Below, piece after piece: positions 7,072 to 15,353 of a stretch of 46,916 nucleotides of DNA; within the stretch, counting starts at the first letter, position 1; each line of letters starts with the position of its first letter. The stretch comes from a virus. The notes under the pieces were generated by a model. It was not told where the DNA came from, ran no database searches, and worked only from the letters and a program-made list of their open reading frames with translations. The stretch spans positions 1 through 46,916 of the IMG/VR virus record IMGVR_UViG_3300011116_000473, one strand, 5' to 3'. The position numbers were made by a program, and so were the translations under genes.

Positions 7072-7419
7072 ATGGCATCAAAGCTTGAGGCGAAGTTTCT
7101 GCTCTACTGGAGGTCATCCAATGGCACTTCCTTGGAGGTTGAGTACCGATTCTGTCCAGAGCGCAAGTGGAGATCAGACTTTGCCGATGTGAATGCCAAG
7201 TGCCTCTTCGAGATTGAGGGCGGTCAATGGATCATGGGCAGACACCAGCGAGGATCTGGTTTTGCCAAGGATGCCGAGAAGTACAATGTTGCAAGCTATC
7301 TAGGATGGAAGGTATTCCGAATCACTCCCTCAATGCTTACCCTAGATTATGTGGAAGACTTAATTAGAATTTGTCGAGGTCTTGCGGTTTCGAACAGCTT
7401 TATTTCTGGGAAGCGGTAG
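7072..7419 (+). CDS. PD-(D/E)XK endonuclease, Vsr/DUF559-like
   Basis: A 115-residue protein on the plus strand. It has the order E6, D36 (RSDFADV), then LFEIEGG with E47 and E49, then GRHQRGSGFAKDAEKYN and a WKVFRIT strand. This is the small restriction-type fold shared by Vsr, DUF559 and phage resolvase-like nucleases. It may cut branched or mismatched DNA during recombination. It lacks a good Shine-Dalgarno. Its 3' end overlaps the convergent neighbour by 60 bases. Confidence 0.8.
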   Translation: MASKLEAKFLLYWRSSNGTSLEVEYRFCPERKWRSDFADVNAKCLFEIEGGQWIMGRHQRGSGFAKDAEKYNVASYLGWKVFRITPSMLTLDYVEDLIRICRGLAVSNSFISGKR

Positions 7420-7695
7420 TTTTTTTACTACTCGATAATGGTTGATCGGCATAATTCTTCTGCCAGTTACATCTATTACTCTGAACTTTTTCATCTCCAA
7501 AATTCCCCTTCTGCACATATCGGCCAGCATGAGGTGTCGCCCACCGCCCCTTGTATAAGTTAATCCAAAACTCTCCATCACCTCTCCAACTTTTTTCCAC
7601 TCTGGAGAAACTTTATCCTCTAGGTCTTTAATATATCCAATAAGCGTGGAAGCCCACTCGCCCTCGATTGGCTTATTCCATTTTTTACCCTTCAT
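7360..7695 (-). CDS. hypothetical protein, possible winged helix
   Basis: A 111-residue basic protein. The central part (WKKVGEVMESFGLTYTRGGG, then HLMLADMCRRGILEMKK) has the spacing of a winged-helix domain, so DNA binding is possible. The C-terminus is a lysine/arginine-rich tail that overlaps, on the opposite strand, the end of the endonuclease gene. The start overlaps the stop of the metallophosphoesterase gene (ATGA). No family is recognised. Confidence 0.6.
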   Translation of the reverse strand: MKGKKWNKPIEGEWASTLIGYIKDLEDKVSPEWKKVGEVMESFGLTYTRGGGRHLMLADMCRRGILEMKKFRVIDVTGRRIMPINHYRVVKKLPLPRNKAVRNRKTSTNSN

Positions 7696-8426
7696 ATGAT
7701 CTTAAAGTCTGTTGAGACAATCCAATCACCGCTTACTTTTCTTGCTTGATGCACAATGAATCCTCCGTTGTTTAGCAACAATCCATACACAAATCCGTTC
7801 TCTTGAGCAAGTGCAGAAATTGTGGCTCTGTTGTACTCATAGTCCAAACGGCATAAGCACCCAGCGATCCAGCCCTGTCTAGGAGTCAGTCCTTCTACCG
7901 TTGCCTGTTGGATGGTGTGACAATGCCCCATCACGACATTCTCTCCGTAGCCTTGGAGAGTCTTGCGGATTGCCATGGCTCCATGAGCATACCCATGCAG
8001 AAACAACAGTCTGCCCTCACGATGAATTCCCTTCCGCTTGTCATATGGGTAAATAATCGTTCCTTGCTTCTTGCACAGATCCTCGATTTCGTTCACTCCG
8101 TTCTGAGCCGCATCCCGCTTCAGTCCATCCTCAACATTATTATCTGCCAGATCCCATAGACGCTCGCAGTGATTTCCCCTTAAATAAACATTCGGTTTCC
8201 ATTCCTTTAGAAACTCCATGCCCATAGCTACATCGTCTGCGATGCTTTCTGCCTTCTCTGCGTTTCCTGCTTTCTTTCGAAGGCAACGAAAGTCGAACAA
8301 GTCTCCCCCGAAAATCTTTAGGTCTGGTTTAAATGCCTTGGTGAATTCGTGTAGCTTTTTGACCACAGACTGATCTGCCATGTCTCCGTGAAGATCGAAG
8401 GAGGCGATGAATTTGCGATGCTTCAT
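7692..8426 (-). CDS. calcineurin-like metallophosphoesterase
   Basis: A 244-residue enzyme with the complete metal-binding set of this superfamily: D11-L-H13 in DLHGD, GGD41-42 with FDF, RGNH at 83-86, an HGYAHG histidine motif, and a final GHCH. These enzymes hydrolyse phosphoesters with two metal ions; in phages they may act on nucleic acid ends, nucleotides or proteins. The gene lies between the lysis group and the early genes, in an operon with overlapping stop/start codons. The substrate cannot be told from sequence. Confidence 0.88.
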   Translation of the reverse strand: MKHRKFIASFDLHGDMADQSVVKKLHEFTKAFKPDLKIFGGDLFDFRCLRKKAGNAEKAESIADDVAMGMEFLKEWKPNVYLRGNHCERLWDLADNNVEDGLKRDAAQNGVNEIEDLCKKQGTIIYPYDKRKGIHREGRLLFLHGYAHGAMAIRKTLQGYGENVVMGHCHTIQQATVEGLTPRQGWIAGCLCRLDYEYNRATISALAQENGFVYGLLLNNGGFIVHQARKVSGDWIVSTDFKII

Positions 8427-8698
8427 TTAGATCCAAGTAGCTTTATGATCTGTTTGCGTAAATAGGTTGCGCTTTTGTTCGATTTTGCATCTTCGACCAA
8501 TTTAACTGATCTTTCGTAAAATGTAATGTAATAGTTTGCTAAGTCGAGTATTTCTTCCATTATTTCACACATTAACGGCTTCTCTTCTATTTTGGTTCGG
8601 TATTTTGTGTACCCCCTTATATACTTGGCATACATCAAATCCTGCATCTTTTTGGACAACCTTTTGCCGTGAGCGATCCTGTCCTTGGGTATTCTCAT
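8423..8698 (-). CDS. small helical protein, possible MazG-like
   Basis: A 91-residue protein. The segment CEIMEEILDLANYYITFYER resembles the metal-binding E-x3-D helix of all-alpha NTP pyrophosphohydrolases (MazG type), but the second acidic helix is not obvious. If related, it would degrade nucleotides in the infected cell. The start overlaps the endolysin stop (ATGA). The family call is weak. Confidence 0.6.
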   Translation of the reverse strand: MRIPKDRIAHGKRLSKKMQDLMYAKYIRGYTKYRTKIEEKPLMCEIMEEILDLANYYITFYERSVKLVEDAKSNKSATYLRKQIIKLLGSK

Positions 8699-9180
8699 CG
8701 AAGTCCTCTCCCGCCAACACGCCTCTTGATGCCCCAGATTCGCTCTACAATAGGGCTAAAAAGCGTCTTTGCTGGCTTCTGGGACGCTTCTAGCTCCCGC
8801 CAGTTTCTGAAGCTACTATCCTCAAGATGGGGCAGTTCCCAAGAGATGGGGCGCAAACCAAACTCTTTTGCTATCCGTTGAGCCTTTAGGTAGCTTGCCG
8901 TATCATCCCAAGACGATTCTCCGTTTTTGACTGGGACATAATCTATTGCCCTTGCATAGTTGTGAAAGCTTTGGCCAGCCCTTGCATTTGTGACCTTGTT
9001 CCCTTTAGTGGATCTGCCCTGTTTATATAGCTTTTCTTGGTCTTCATTCGACCTGTATCCGCAATAGACAAGAATCTTTAGTCCCTCTGCCTTGCACTCC
9101 TCGTACCAGCGGATCACCTTTTCTTTGAAATCTGGATGCAATCCTTCAAATATTCTATAGCTTCTCTCCTCGTAGTTCAT
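8695..9180 (-). CDS. M15 peptidase endolysin
   Basis: A 161-residue protein with the zinc-peptidase motifs of the VanY/L-alanyl-D-glutamate peptidase family: GYRSNEDQEKLYKQGR, then S71-x-H73 to D80 (SFHNYARAID) and a final LPH118-LE. It should cleave the peptide stem of peptidoglycan at lysis. It has no signal peptide, so it depends on a holin to reach the wall. A small lipoprotein and a holin-like gene lie immediately upstream, giving a lysis cassette. The start overlaps the lipoprotein stop (ATGA). Confidence 0.88.
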   Translation of the reverse strand: MNYEERSYRIFEGLHPDFKEKVIRWYEECKAEGLKILVYCGYRSNEDQEKLYKQGRSTKGNKVTNARAGQSFHNYARAIDYVPVKNGESSWDDTASYLKAQRIAKEFGLRPISWELPHLEDSSFRNWRELEASQKPAKTLFSPIVERIWGIKRRVGGRGLR

Positions 9181-9404
9181 TTATTACGCTCAACCTCTAG
9201 CTGGTATTGAAGCTCGTTGATTGTCTGAAGTGCGTCTCTCGCCCAACCCTTCACATCTTCGTTGGACTTCATCACTTCTGCAAAGCGATAGTCCGTAGTG
9301 AGAAAAGTAACTGTGTCTGTTGGAAGGAACTGCGAGCCTGTACTAACGCAACCACCAAGGAATACCGCTGTTACCAGAGAAAAGATTATCAATGCGTTTC
9401 GCAT
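9177..9404 (-). CDS. small lipoprotein, possible spanin subunit
   Basis: The ATG at 9404 is chosen because it starts a clear signal peptide: MRNALIIFSLVTAVFLGGC, with the lipobox ending at C19. The mature part (about 56 residues) is polar and ends in a helical stretch (ALQTINELQYQLEVE). It lies between a holin-like gene and the endolysin. This suggests a role in outer-membrane disruption like an o-spanin or u-spanin, but no spanin family signature is seen and the function is inferred from position. Confidence 0.7.
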   Translation of the reverse strand: MRNALIIFSLVTAVFLGGCVSTGSQFLPTDTVTFLTTDYRFAEVMKSNEDVKGWARDALQTINELQYQLEVERNK

Positions 9405-9500
9405 TTTGATCACGCTTTTTTCTGATCTCGGATTCTTTTTGTTCCTTCGTAGTCGGCCAGAACCGAAGAAGCAGGTCAATTAAGGCTCCGATTAAGCGAA

Positions 9501-9683
9501 TCACTTTTTGTCGTCTATGTGCAGTCCGACAGTCTTGAGAAATGCAACGATCTTTTCTAATACGCTATCATCGGTTGGAGTGGGGGTCAGCCTTACAATC
9601 ACCCTAGCCAAGATCACAACCGCACCAGCTACCGCAACAATCGAACCAAAGTTTTCAGTAGTCCAAGAGATAATGTTATTCAT
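9501..9683 (-). CDS. putative holin, one transmembrane segment
   Basis: A 60-residue protein with one hydrophobic helix (GSIVAVAGAVVILARVIV, about residues 13-30), then a short TPTPTDD turn and a C-terminal amphipathic helix. This layout is common among small phage holins, and the gene is first in the lysis cassette. The ATG at 9683 lies 14 bases after a TTGACA motif; an ATG at 9695 would add four residues but begins inside a hairpin. Neither start has a Shine-Dalgarno. Confidence 0.65.
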   Translation of the reverse strand: MNNIISWTTENFGSIVAVAGAVVILARVIVRLTPTPTDDSVLEKIVAFLKTVGLHIDDKK

Positions 9684-9690
9684 ATAGCTA

Positions 9691-9709
9691 GGCATAGTGT
9701 CAATATGCC
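9691..9709 (-). promoter_or_regulatory. start-associated TTGACA inside a hairpin
   Basis: TTGACA (9698-9703) lies 14 bases before the holin ATG. It forms the loop of a perfect inverted repeat, GGCATA / TATGCC (9691-9696 and 9704-9709). This is one of ten TTGACA sites 13-18 bases before start codons. Confidence 0.45.
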
Positions 9710-9725
9710 GTAAAGCAAGAAATTA

Positions 9726-10760
9726 CTATGCGTTGAAGTTGATATACTTGCGTGGCCTCCAGCGGATATGCCCAACAAACTCACCTGTCAGTTCGTGGTA
9801 GGCTTCGTGAATCTCGATCTCATCCGTTCTCTTGCCATCCTCACCAACTTTTCGTTTCACATGGCTACAAAGAATATGAGGAATTACACACATTTTTATT
9901 CCCGCTGGATGCCATCTGTTCCAACATAAAAACAAATCTTGAGTTCCCTTTAGTTCGTAACCCTCAAATGTAGCCAAAGAAAGAGCCTTCTTATTCATTA
10001 TCGTGCAACCAAGGCCAACCCAATCCGTAGGAAGTATCGCTCCTCGCCCGATAGCTGGGTATGCAGAATCCATCCAGCCCCTTTGCTTCCATCCCTTTGA
10101 TTGAAGTTCAAATATGTTCCCCTTGGGTGGGCAGGATTTTATCTTTTTATCCAATTCCTCCCACTCTTTTATCTCTGAATCACTCGGTTTTTCTTTTTTC
10201 TCAAAAAGCTCTTTGCCTCTTTCCTCACGCTTTTTTATTTGTTTCTTTAGGTCTGCTGGAATAATTCTTTCGTCTTGCTTGAAATCTTCTGCAATTGGAT
10301 GTTGAGGATTCCCCCTTCCACCAAGAAATTGACCATTTGGATATGTTACCATCGCTATTCCGTAGTAGCCATCATCAAATTCTAGTGCTTGAAGAAGAAC
10401 CTTCAGAGCATTCGGAGGAACAAGAACATCACTTTCAATAGACCAGAATATATCTGAATCTAAATCTCTAGCTAAAGAAAATGCTTTTTGCTGAATCCTT
10501 GCGATGATTAACTGGGCATCATCCTTGTATGCCTTTTGAGAATCTTCGACATTTGAACTTTTAACGCTATGAACCGTCCATCCGATAGGCTGTAGTCTTG
10601 ACTTTATCAGCCTAAACTTTTCATCGCACTCCTCGGAAAAGTCCGTGCTTACTATAAGATTTCCAGAAAATCCCTTAACTGATGCGGTGAAATGCTCAAG
10701 CCAAGAATCAACCGAATAGCACCATCCCTTTGTAAAATACACCCCAACACATATCTTCAT
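9726..10760 (-). CDS. GT-A-like glycosyltransferase
   Basis: A 344-residue protein. Residues 100-115 (DSDIFWSIESDVLVPPNALK) hold an ESD motif in the place of the DxD metal/nucleotide-sugar site of GT-A enzymes, followed by WVGLGCTIMNKKAL and a QDLFLCW acceptor-side acidic pair. An inserted charged coiled segment (about 185-220) is rich in lysine and glutamate. It probably adds sugar to a virion or host component. It lies directly after the long fibre gene, overlapping its stop, so fibre glycosylation is a reasonable guess. Confidence 0.7.
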   Translation of the reverse strand: MKICVGVYFTKGWCYSVDSWLEHFTASVKGFSGNLIVSTDFSEECDEKFRLIKSRLQPIGWTVHSVKSSNVEDSQKAYKDDAQLIIARIQQKAFSLARDLDSDIFWSIESDVLVPPNALKVLLQALEFDDGYYGIAMVTYPNGQFLGGRGNPQHPIAEDFKQDERIIPADLKKQIKKREERGKELFEKKEKPSDSEIKEWEELDKKIKSCPPKGNIFELQSKGWKQRGWMDSAYPAIGRGAILPTDWVGLGCTIMNKKALSLATFEGYELKGTQDLFLCWNRWHPAGIKMCVIPHILCSHVKRKVGEDGKRTDEIEIHEAYHELTGEFVGHIRWRPRKYINFNA

Positions 10761-13330
10761 ACATCAATGTATGTACTTCCAAAATAATTTGTAAAGCTTA
10801 AAAAGCTTGGATATGGGTGAGTTGGTATTGCCCAACCAGTAGGAAATACACTATTTGCATTCGGATGTGGAGTGAAAACATCAATTGTTCTGAGTACTGC
10901 GTTTTTGGAAAAGGTGTATGATCCTCTCGAAAAAGTAGAAGTTGAATTAGTAGTTCCTCCAGTTTCGTCTATAAATGTATAAGAAAACGCATTTGAAGCA
11001 GTAATTAAATCACGATTTGACAGAGAAGCAGGATCATTTGTTATCTGTGTTCCCGATACCATTAGCACATCTTCCATTTCCTTAATTGACTTTACTACTG
11101 GAACTACAATTGCTTCTGGAAATGAAGAATTTGTATTATATTGATCAAAATAACTTGGTCGATATTGCAACCGCATATTATCTGTAGATCCTCTAAATCC
11201 AAATGATACTTCGAGAAAATATGTAGTTGAGGAACTTGAGTTATATCTTGTATAGCGAACTGCTGTTCCACCATCTCCGTACCTAAAGGTATATCTACTT
11301 GTATTCGAAGTTTCTACTGTGCTTCCCTCTGGAAGTGTGAACCCATAGCCAGTTGGAATTTGATTTACACGGACATTTAGCTTTTCTGTATGAGTATATG
11401 TTGTAGAGCTTGTCGAGTCAGTGCTAGATTCAGTATAAATTCTTCCAGCTCCGTTTGCTGGAAAATCGTTTAGCATATCTGCTTTGCTTTTTATATTAGA
11501 CAACATTCCATTGTTTGGAATAACAGAAGTCGCATTATAGGTAAATCTATTCTTAAATGCAAAAATAGCTGGTATCTCTGAAAATCCATCATAAACTTCA
11601 AAGTTTGTATTAGTTGTAGCTGGTGTATGATAAATATTGCCCAATCCTATTCTATTTTCTTGATTGTCATATTTTGCACCATATAATGTACTTATCGGAA
11701 TGTTATCGTTAAATTCACCTCCAAGAAGAGATAGTTTTGCAAAAAAGTTTTGATCTATTTTGCGTGTATATTGTGTATCCTCATTAAAATACTCAATTTG
11801 AGTAATCCCTCCCGTTCCAAGAACAGATCCAATATAACCCGTAGTAGTTGCCGTATAACTTTTATAAAAAGCAACATCTAAAGATGCTGATAATGTTACA
11901 ATTGAAGTAGAAGCTGTATTAACAGTTTTAAGGTTAATAGAATAATCAATCACTGCATTTTCATCGAGAACTGATCCTACGGACTGAAATAAGGTAGAAC
12001 TTGCGTATTGTTCTACAGTTGATGTTGTTGGAATAGTATAAACTTCTGTATTAGTTAAAACACTATATGATGTTAAATAATAATAAACTTCTGATGTTCC
12101 AAGAGAAGTATAATTTGTTGATGTTGTTTCCCAGCTTCCAATTGAGCCGTCATAATTATAAGTTAAAGTTCTTTGCGAAGAACTTTCTTCCAAATAAGTA
12201 TATGTATATATATTTGTTATTGTGCCTGTTGTTACAAGCTCCGTTATGGATCTTGTTGCAGTATCAAAACTCTTATTAAAGGTTACATTAGATTGTGGTT
12301 TTCTACTATATGTGATTATATGATTAGTATAAAGTCCCTCATAAGAGGCTGATAAATTTGAAGCATAGAAAGTTGTTGAATCTGGTCTAAATACTATTCC
12401 CGCTATAGGGCTAATTGCAAATCCATCTGAATTTTCTTCAGTTATTATGGAAAATAATGAGTTATTTGACCCAACGCTAGTACCTATAAGTGTAGTATAT
12501 GACGCACTATTCGACACCTGTGTTGTTGTATACTCTACATTTGTTAAAGAAGTGTTTGTAGTTATAAATGTATATGAGTATGCTCTTAGCGATAAGCTTG
12601 TTTGTGAATCTATAAAATAAAAATTTGAATTAGATTCAGTGGTAACAGTAATGCTTATATTTTGCGAACTTAATGTAGATATTGGCATTGTATAATTTGT
12701 GGTAAATCTCCAAAACTGTGGATAGATTTCTTCACACGCAATATTGCCAGTTTGCTGTTCGTTTGTATCGCTGTAGTAAGGCTCATAGTTATCATCTGCA
12801 CCAGTAGTATAATCTGTATACATTCCAAATTCACTAACTTTTGAATAAGTGCTTCCATAGTGATGAATAAACATGCTTCCCTCAGAAATTCCATACCTAT
12901 ATACTGGTATTTCTATATCCCCACTTGAAAGTGTCTGACCGCTTGTATAAAATTCATTAAAATGTGTTAGTTTGAAAGTAGAAAATGGTGCATATGGACT
13001 TGTTGAAATTAATTCAATGCTTGCAAAGTCACGATTACGAGTTGCCCCTGTTCCAAAGGCATTAATCTCATTTTTTAGACCAGCTGCAGTCCAAGTATAA
13101 CCCTCGTCAACTTCTCTTGTAAATAACTTATCATAGTCCAATTGATAAACATTATAAAAATTTGCTGATTCGCCTCCTGAATATGTTGTAGTACCTGTTG
13201 CCCCATCACTTTCATATTCTTGGGTTGTTGAGGCACTACTGATATCTTTAGCCGATTGGATTTCAGTTATTCCTGCTACTGAGGTAGTGACTGCACCAGT
13301 AAGCGAGTAAGTTGTTAGGTAAGAGTACAT
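10757..13330 (-). CDS. large Ser/Thr/Tyr-rich tail fibre or adhesin
   Basis: An 857-residue protein dominated by serine, threonine, tyrosine and asparagine with very few charged residues, typical of an extended all-beta fibre. No enzymatic motif or transmembrane segment is seen. The DNA looks clearly more AT-rich than that of the neighbours (many ATA and TTA runs), which suggests separate origin or rapid exchange. It is the last and longest of the tail-tip genes after the tape measure, the usual position of receptor-binding proteins. No classical collagen or chaperone domain is visible. No Shine-Dalgarno is obvious at the ATG. Confidence 0.75.
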   Translation of the reverse strand: MYSYLTTYSLTGAVTTSVAGITEIQSAKDISSASTTQEYESDGATGTTTYSGGESANFYNVYQLDYDKLFTREVDEGYTWTAAGLKNEINAFGTGATRNRDFASIELISTSPYAPFSTFKLTHFNEFYTSGQTLSSGDIEIPVYRYGISEGSMFIHHYGSTYSKVSEFGMYTDYTTGADDNYEPYYSDTNEQQTGNIACEEIYPQFWRFTTNYTMPISTLSSQNISITVTTESNSNFYFIDSQTSLSLRAYSYTFITTNTSLTNVEYTTTQVSNSASYTTLIGTSVGSNNSLFSIITEENSDGFAISPIAGIVFRPDSTTFYASNLSASYEGLYTNHIITYSRKPQSNVTFNKSFDTATRSITELVTTGTITNIYTYTYLEESSSQRTLTYNYDGSIGSWETTSTNYTSLGTSEVYYYLTSYSVLTNTEVYTIPTTSTVEQYASSTLFQSVGSVLDENAVIDYSINLKTVNTASTSIVTLSASLDVAFYKSYTATTTGYIGSVLGTGGITQIEYFNEDTQYTRKIDQNFFAKLSLLGGEFNDNIPISTLYGAKYDNQENRIGLGNIYHTPATTNTNFEVYDGFSEIPAIFAFKNRFTYNATSVIPNNGMLSNIKSKADMLNDFPANGAGRIYTESSTDSTSSTTYTHTEKLNVRVNQIPTGYGFTLPEGSTVETSNTSRYTFRYGDGGTAVRYTRYNSSSSTTYFLEVSFGFRGSTDNMRLQYRPSYFDQYNTNSSFPEAIVVPVVKSIKEMEDVLMVSGTQITNDPASLSNRDLITASNAFSYTFIDETGGTTNSTSTFSRGSYTFSKNAVLRTIDVFTPHPNANSVFPTGWAIPTHPYPSFLSFTNYFGSTYIDV

Positions 13331-13343
13331 CTCAGCTTATTGC

Positions 13344-13916
13344 TTATGAGGCAAATATCCAAGTGTACCAAGGACGATATGGCATCTCTCCAAATGCAAC
13401 GCCTGTTATCGGCTCTCGAATGACCTCCTGTGTTGTGGCTGCTATTGAGGATGTTCCGATTGTTCTAAATGGAACCCAAGCAGGGCTGATATAATATATA
13501 TTTAACTTAAAATTTGCTGGTGCTATTTCTGGTGTTGCCGTAACTGGGGATGGTGGAGATGCTTCGGCCACAATTTCAGCAGATTGTACAGTTTTTCCAT
13601 CTGACTCACACTCTAAATTAACAAATAGCTCCGTATTTAATGTTAATCCAAAAGTTGAGGCAATATTTGTTGGAAGAATTCCATTTATTGTTCCAGCTCT
13701 TAGGCCAAAACCAGTACCACTTGTATAGTATTCAAATGGATATGTTATTGTTTTTTGAGACGATTTTGTAACTGTTAAAGTTGTACCTCCCACTCCCCTG
13801 CGAAATGCACCTCCAACTATAGATTGAAGCTGGCATTCTCGAATGCTGTCTATGATGTTATTCATCATATCAGCCGTGATTAGCTGGCCTTTTTGAACTT
13901 TTCCTATTAGTGCCAT
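13344..13916 (-). CDS. tail-tip structural protein
   Basis: The start at 13916 (MALIGKVQKGQLITADMMNN) follows the upstream stop codon by four bases (TAA TTTT ATG) without a Shine-Dalgarno; translation may rely on re-initiation. The 190-residue protein has a helical N-terminus and a beta-rich remainder. The N-terminal segment resembles the start of phage fibre and head-fibre proteins that trimerise. It lies between a duplicated pair of tail proteins and the long fibre. Precise role unknown. Confidence 0.65.
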   Translation of the reverse strand: MALIGKVQKGQLITADMMNNIIDSIRECQLQSIVGGAFRRGVGGTTLTVTKSSQKTITYPFEYYTSGTGFGLRAGTINGILPTNIASTFGLTLNTELFVNLECESDGKTVQSAEIVAEASPPSPVTATPEIAPANFKLNIYYISPAWVPFRTIGTSSIAATTQEVIREPITGVAFGEMPYRPWYTWIFAS

Positions 13917-13920
13917 AAAA

Positions 13921-14637
13921 TTATGTTGGAAGAGATGGAGGTGATATAGCTGCTCCGTATATGTATGTATTCCAACCATTTTCACCAGAAGCTCTAAAAT
14001 CTTGTGTAACATCAAATGCCTGTCCTCTTTTAACATAAGATATTCCCACGCAAAGCCAAGTAGAACCAGTAATTGCACTTGGAAAATCAGAGGTTGCTGT
14101 TACAATTCTTCCAACTGCTTGCAAGTCTGTTGCTGACGCAGTAACAGAAGTTGTAAATGATCTTCTATAAACAAGGTTTGGATTTAAATACGATGTAACT
14201 CCAAAGAAATTCTTTTTAGCATCTTTTGAAAATCCAGCAAAAGATCCATCATCATTATATATCACACTTGTAGATCCAGCTGCCGTAACAATGCTTGAGC
14301 CACCTCCAGAATCTCCAGAAAAAAAGTACTTGTTGCTTTCTATTGGCTCTTCTCCAGTTGAACTTGTTGAGTCTTGTTGTAGCGTTGTACCCTCCTGCCC
14401 TTGGTAAGTAACAGTAATCTCGGTAAACGCACCCCCACTGCTAACAACATTTATCGAAACGGCTCTTAGGGTTCGACCGCCAATATTTTTTGTTTCATTA
14501 AGTGTAGGAGTTACAGCCGTTACTGAACGCAAAACCATATTCTTCTCTGTATATGTGATTAAGCCTTCCTTGTTTTGTTCCCAAGATGACTCTGGAATCA
14601 AGTCTTGACCGTTATATCCTAAGTATGTAGCACTCAT
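13921..14637 (-). CDS. tail structural protein, copy 2 of a pair
   Basis: A 238-residue beta-rich protein clearly paralogous to its upstream neighbour. Shared segments include YNDDGSFAGFSKDAKKNFFG versus YDENGIFVSFSKTASNNFFG and a C-terminal ASGENGWNTYIY versus ASGSKGWNNYIY. The start overlaps the neighbour's stop (TAATG). Duplicated proteins of this size after the tape measure are likely tail-tip or baseplate components. No known domain is recognised. Confidence 0.7.
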   Translation of the reverse strand: MSATYLGYNGQDLIPESSWEQNKEGLITYTEKNMVLRSVTAVTPTLNETKNIGGRTLRAVSINVVSSGGAFTEITVTYQGQEGTTLQQDSTSSTGEEPIESNKYFFSGDSGGGSSIVTAAGSTSVIYNDDGSFAGFSKDAKKNFFGVTSYLNPNLVYRRSFTTSVTASATDLQAVGRIVTATSDFPSAITGSTWLCVGISYVKRGQAFDVTQDFRASGENGWNTYIYGAAISPPSLPT

Positions 14638-15350
14638 TATGCTGTAAAATATATGTAGTTATTCCAACCCTTTGATCCGCTTGCCTTGTATTCTTCCACA
14701 ATTTCATACTGGCCAGATCCAGTTTTTTGATTTCCATTATTTCTAATATTTACTGAATTCTTAAGCCAATTTCTTCCAGAAGCTATCGTTGGAGGGCTTC
14801 CCGCTGGTGTTGCGTAGATATATGAAACATTACCTGTAATTCCCGCTGTTGGCTGTGTTCCCATAGAATATATTCTTCTATACTGAACTTGTGGACTCAA
14901 GAAACTTTGAACTCCAAAAAAGTTATTACTTGCTGTTTTAGAAAATGATACAAAAATACCATTTTCATCATAATTTACACTCCCAGTTCCAGCTGCTATT
15001 TGAATTGGCGTTGTGTATATTCCAGTACTAACTGTAAATGCAATATGGGATGAGATTGGCTCCTCCTGTACGCTTGCAACAACCTCATATACCTCTGGTG
15101 CAGAAGAGTCTCCACCGCTATATGTTTTTGTTACTTCGGCAAGACCATCTTTTCTATTTACAGATATATTTGTCAGAGAAAGTGTTTTTCCAGAAATAGA
15201 AACAGAATCCGCACTCCCAATGTTTCCAGTAACAACACTAGCTTGCTGGTAAATGTTTGTTACCGAATACTCTATTTTTCCCCTATCAAAGTAGCGAGTT
15301 GATTCGCTTACCCTTACAGGAAAAGTTCCTTTGAATGTTGGGGCTGGCAT
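14637..15350 (-). CDS. tail structural protein, copy 1 of a pair
   Basis: A 237-residue beta-rich protein, paralogous to the next gene across at least the C-terminal half. The N-terminus differs (MPAPTFKGTFPVRVSESTRY), so the two may occupy different places in the tail tip. It lies three bases after the tape-measure gene in the transcription direction. No enzymatic motif is seen. Confidence 0.7.
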   Translation of the reverse strand: MPAPTFKGTFPVRVSESTRYFDRGKIEYSVTNIYQQASVVTGNIGSADSVSISGKTLSLTNISVNRKDGLAEVTKTYSGGDSSAPEVYEVVASVQEEPISSHIAFTVSTGIYTTPIQIAAGTGSVNYDENGIFVSFSKTASNNFFGVQSFLSPQVQYRRIYSMGTQPTAGITGNVSYIYATPAGSPPTIASGRNWLKNSVNIRNNGNQKTGSGQYEIVEEYKASGSKGWNNYIYFTA

Positions 15351-15353
15351 ATA

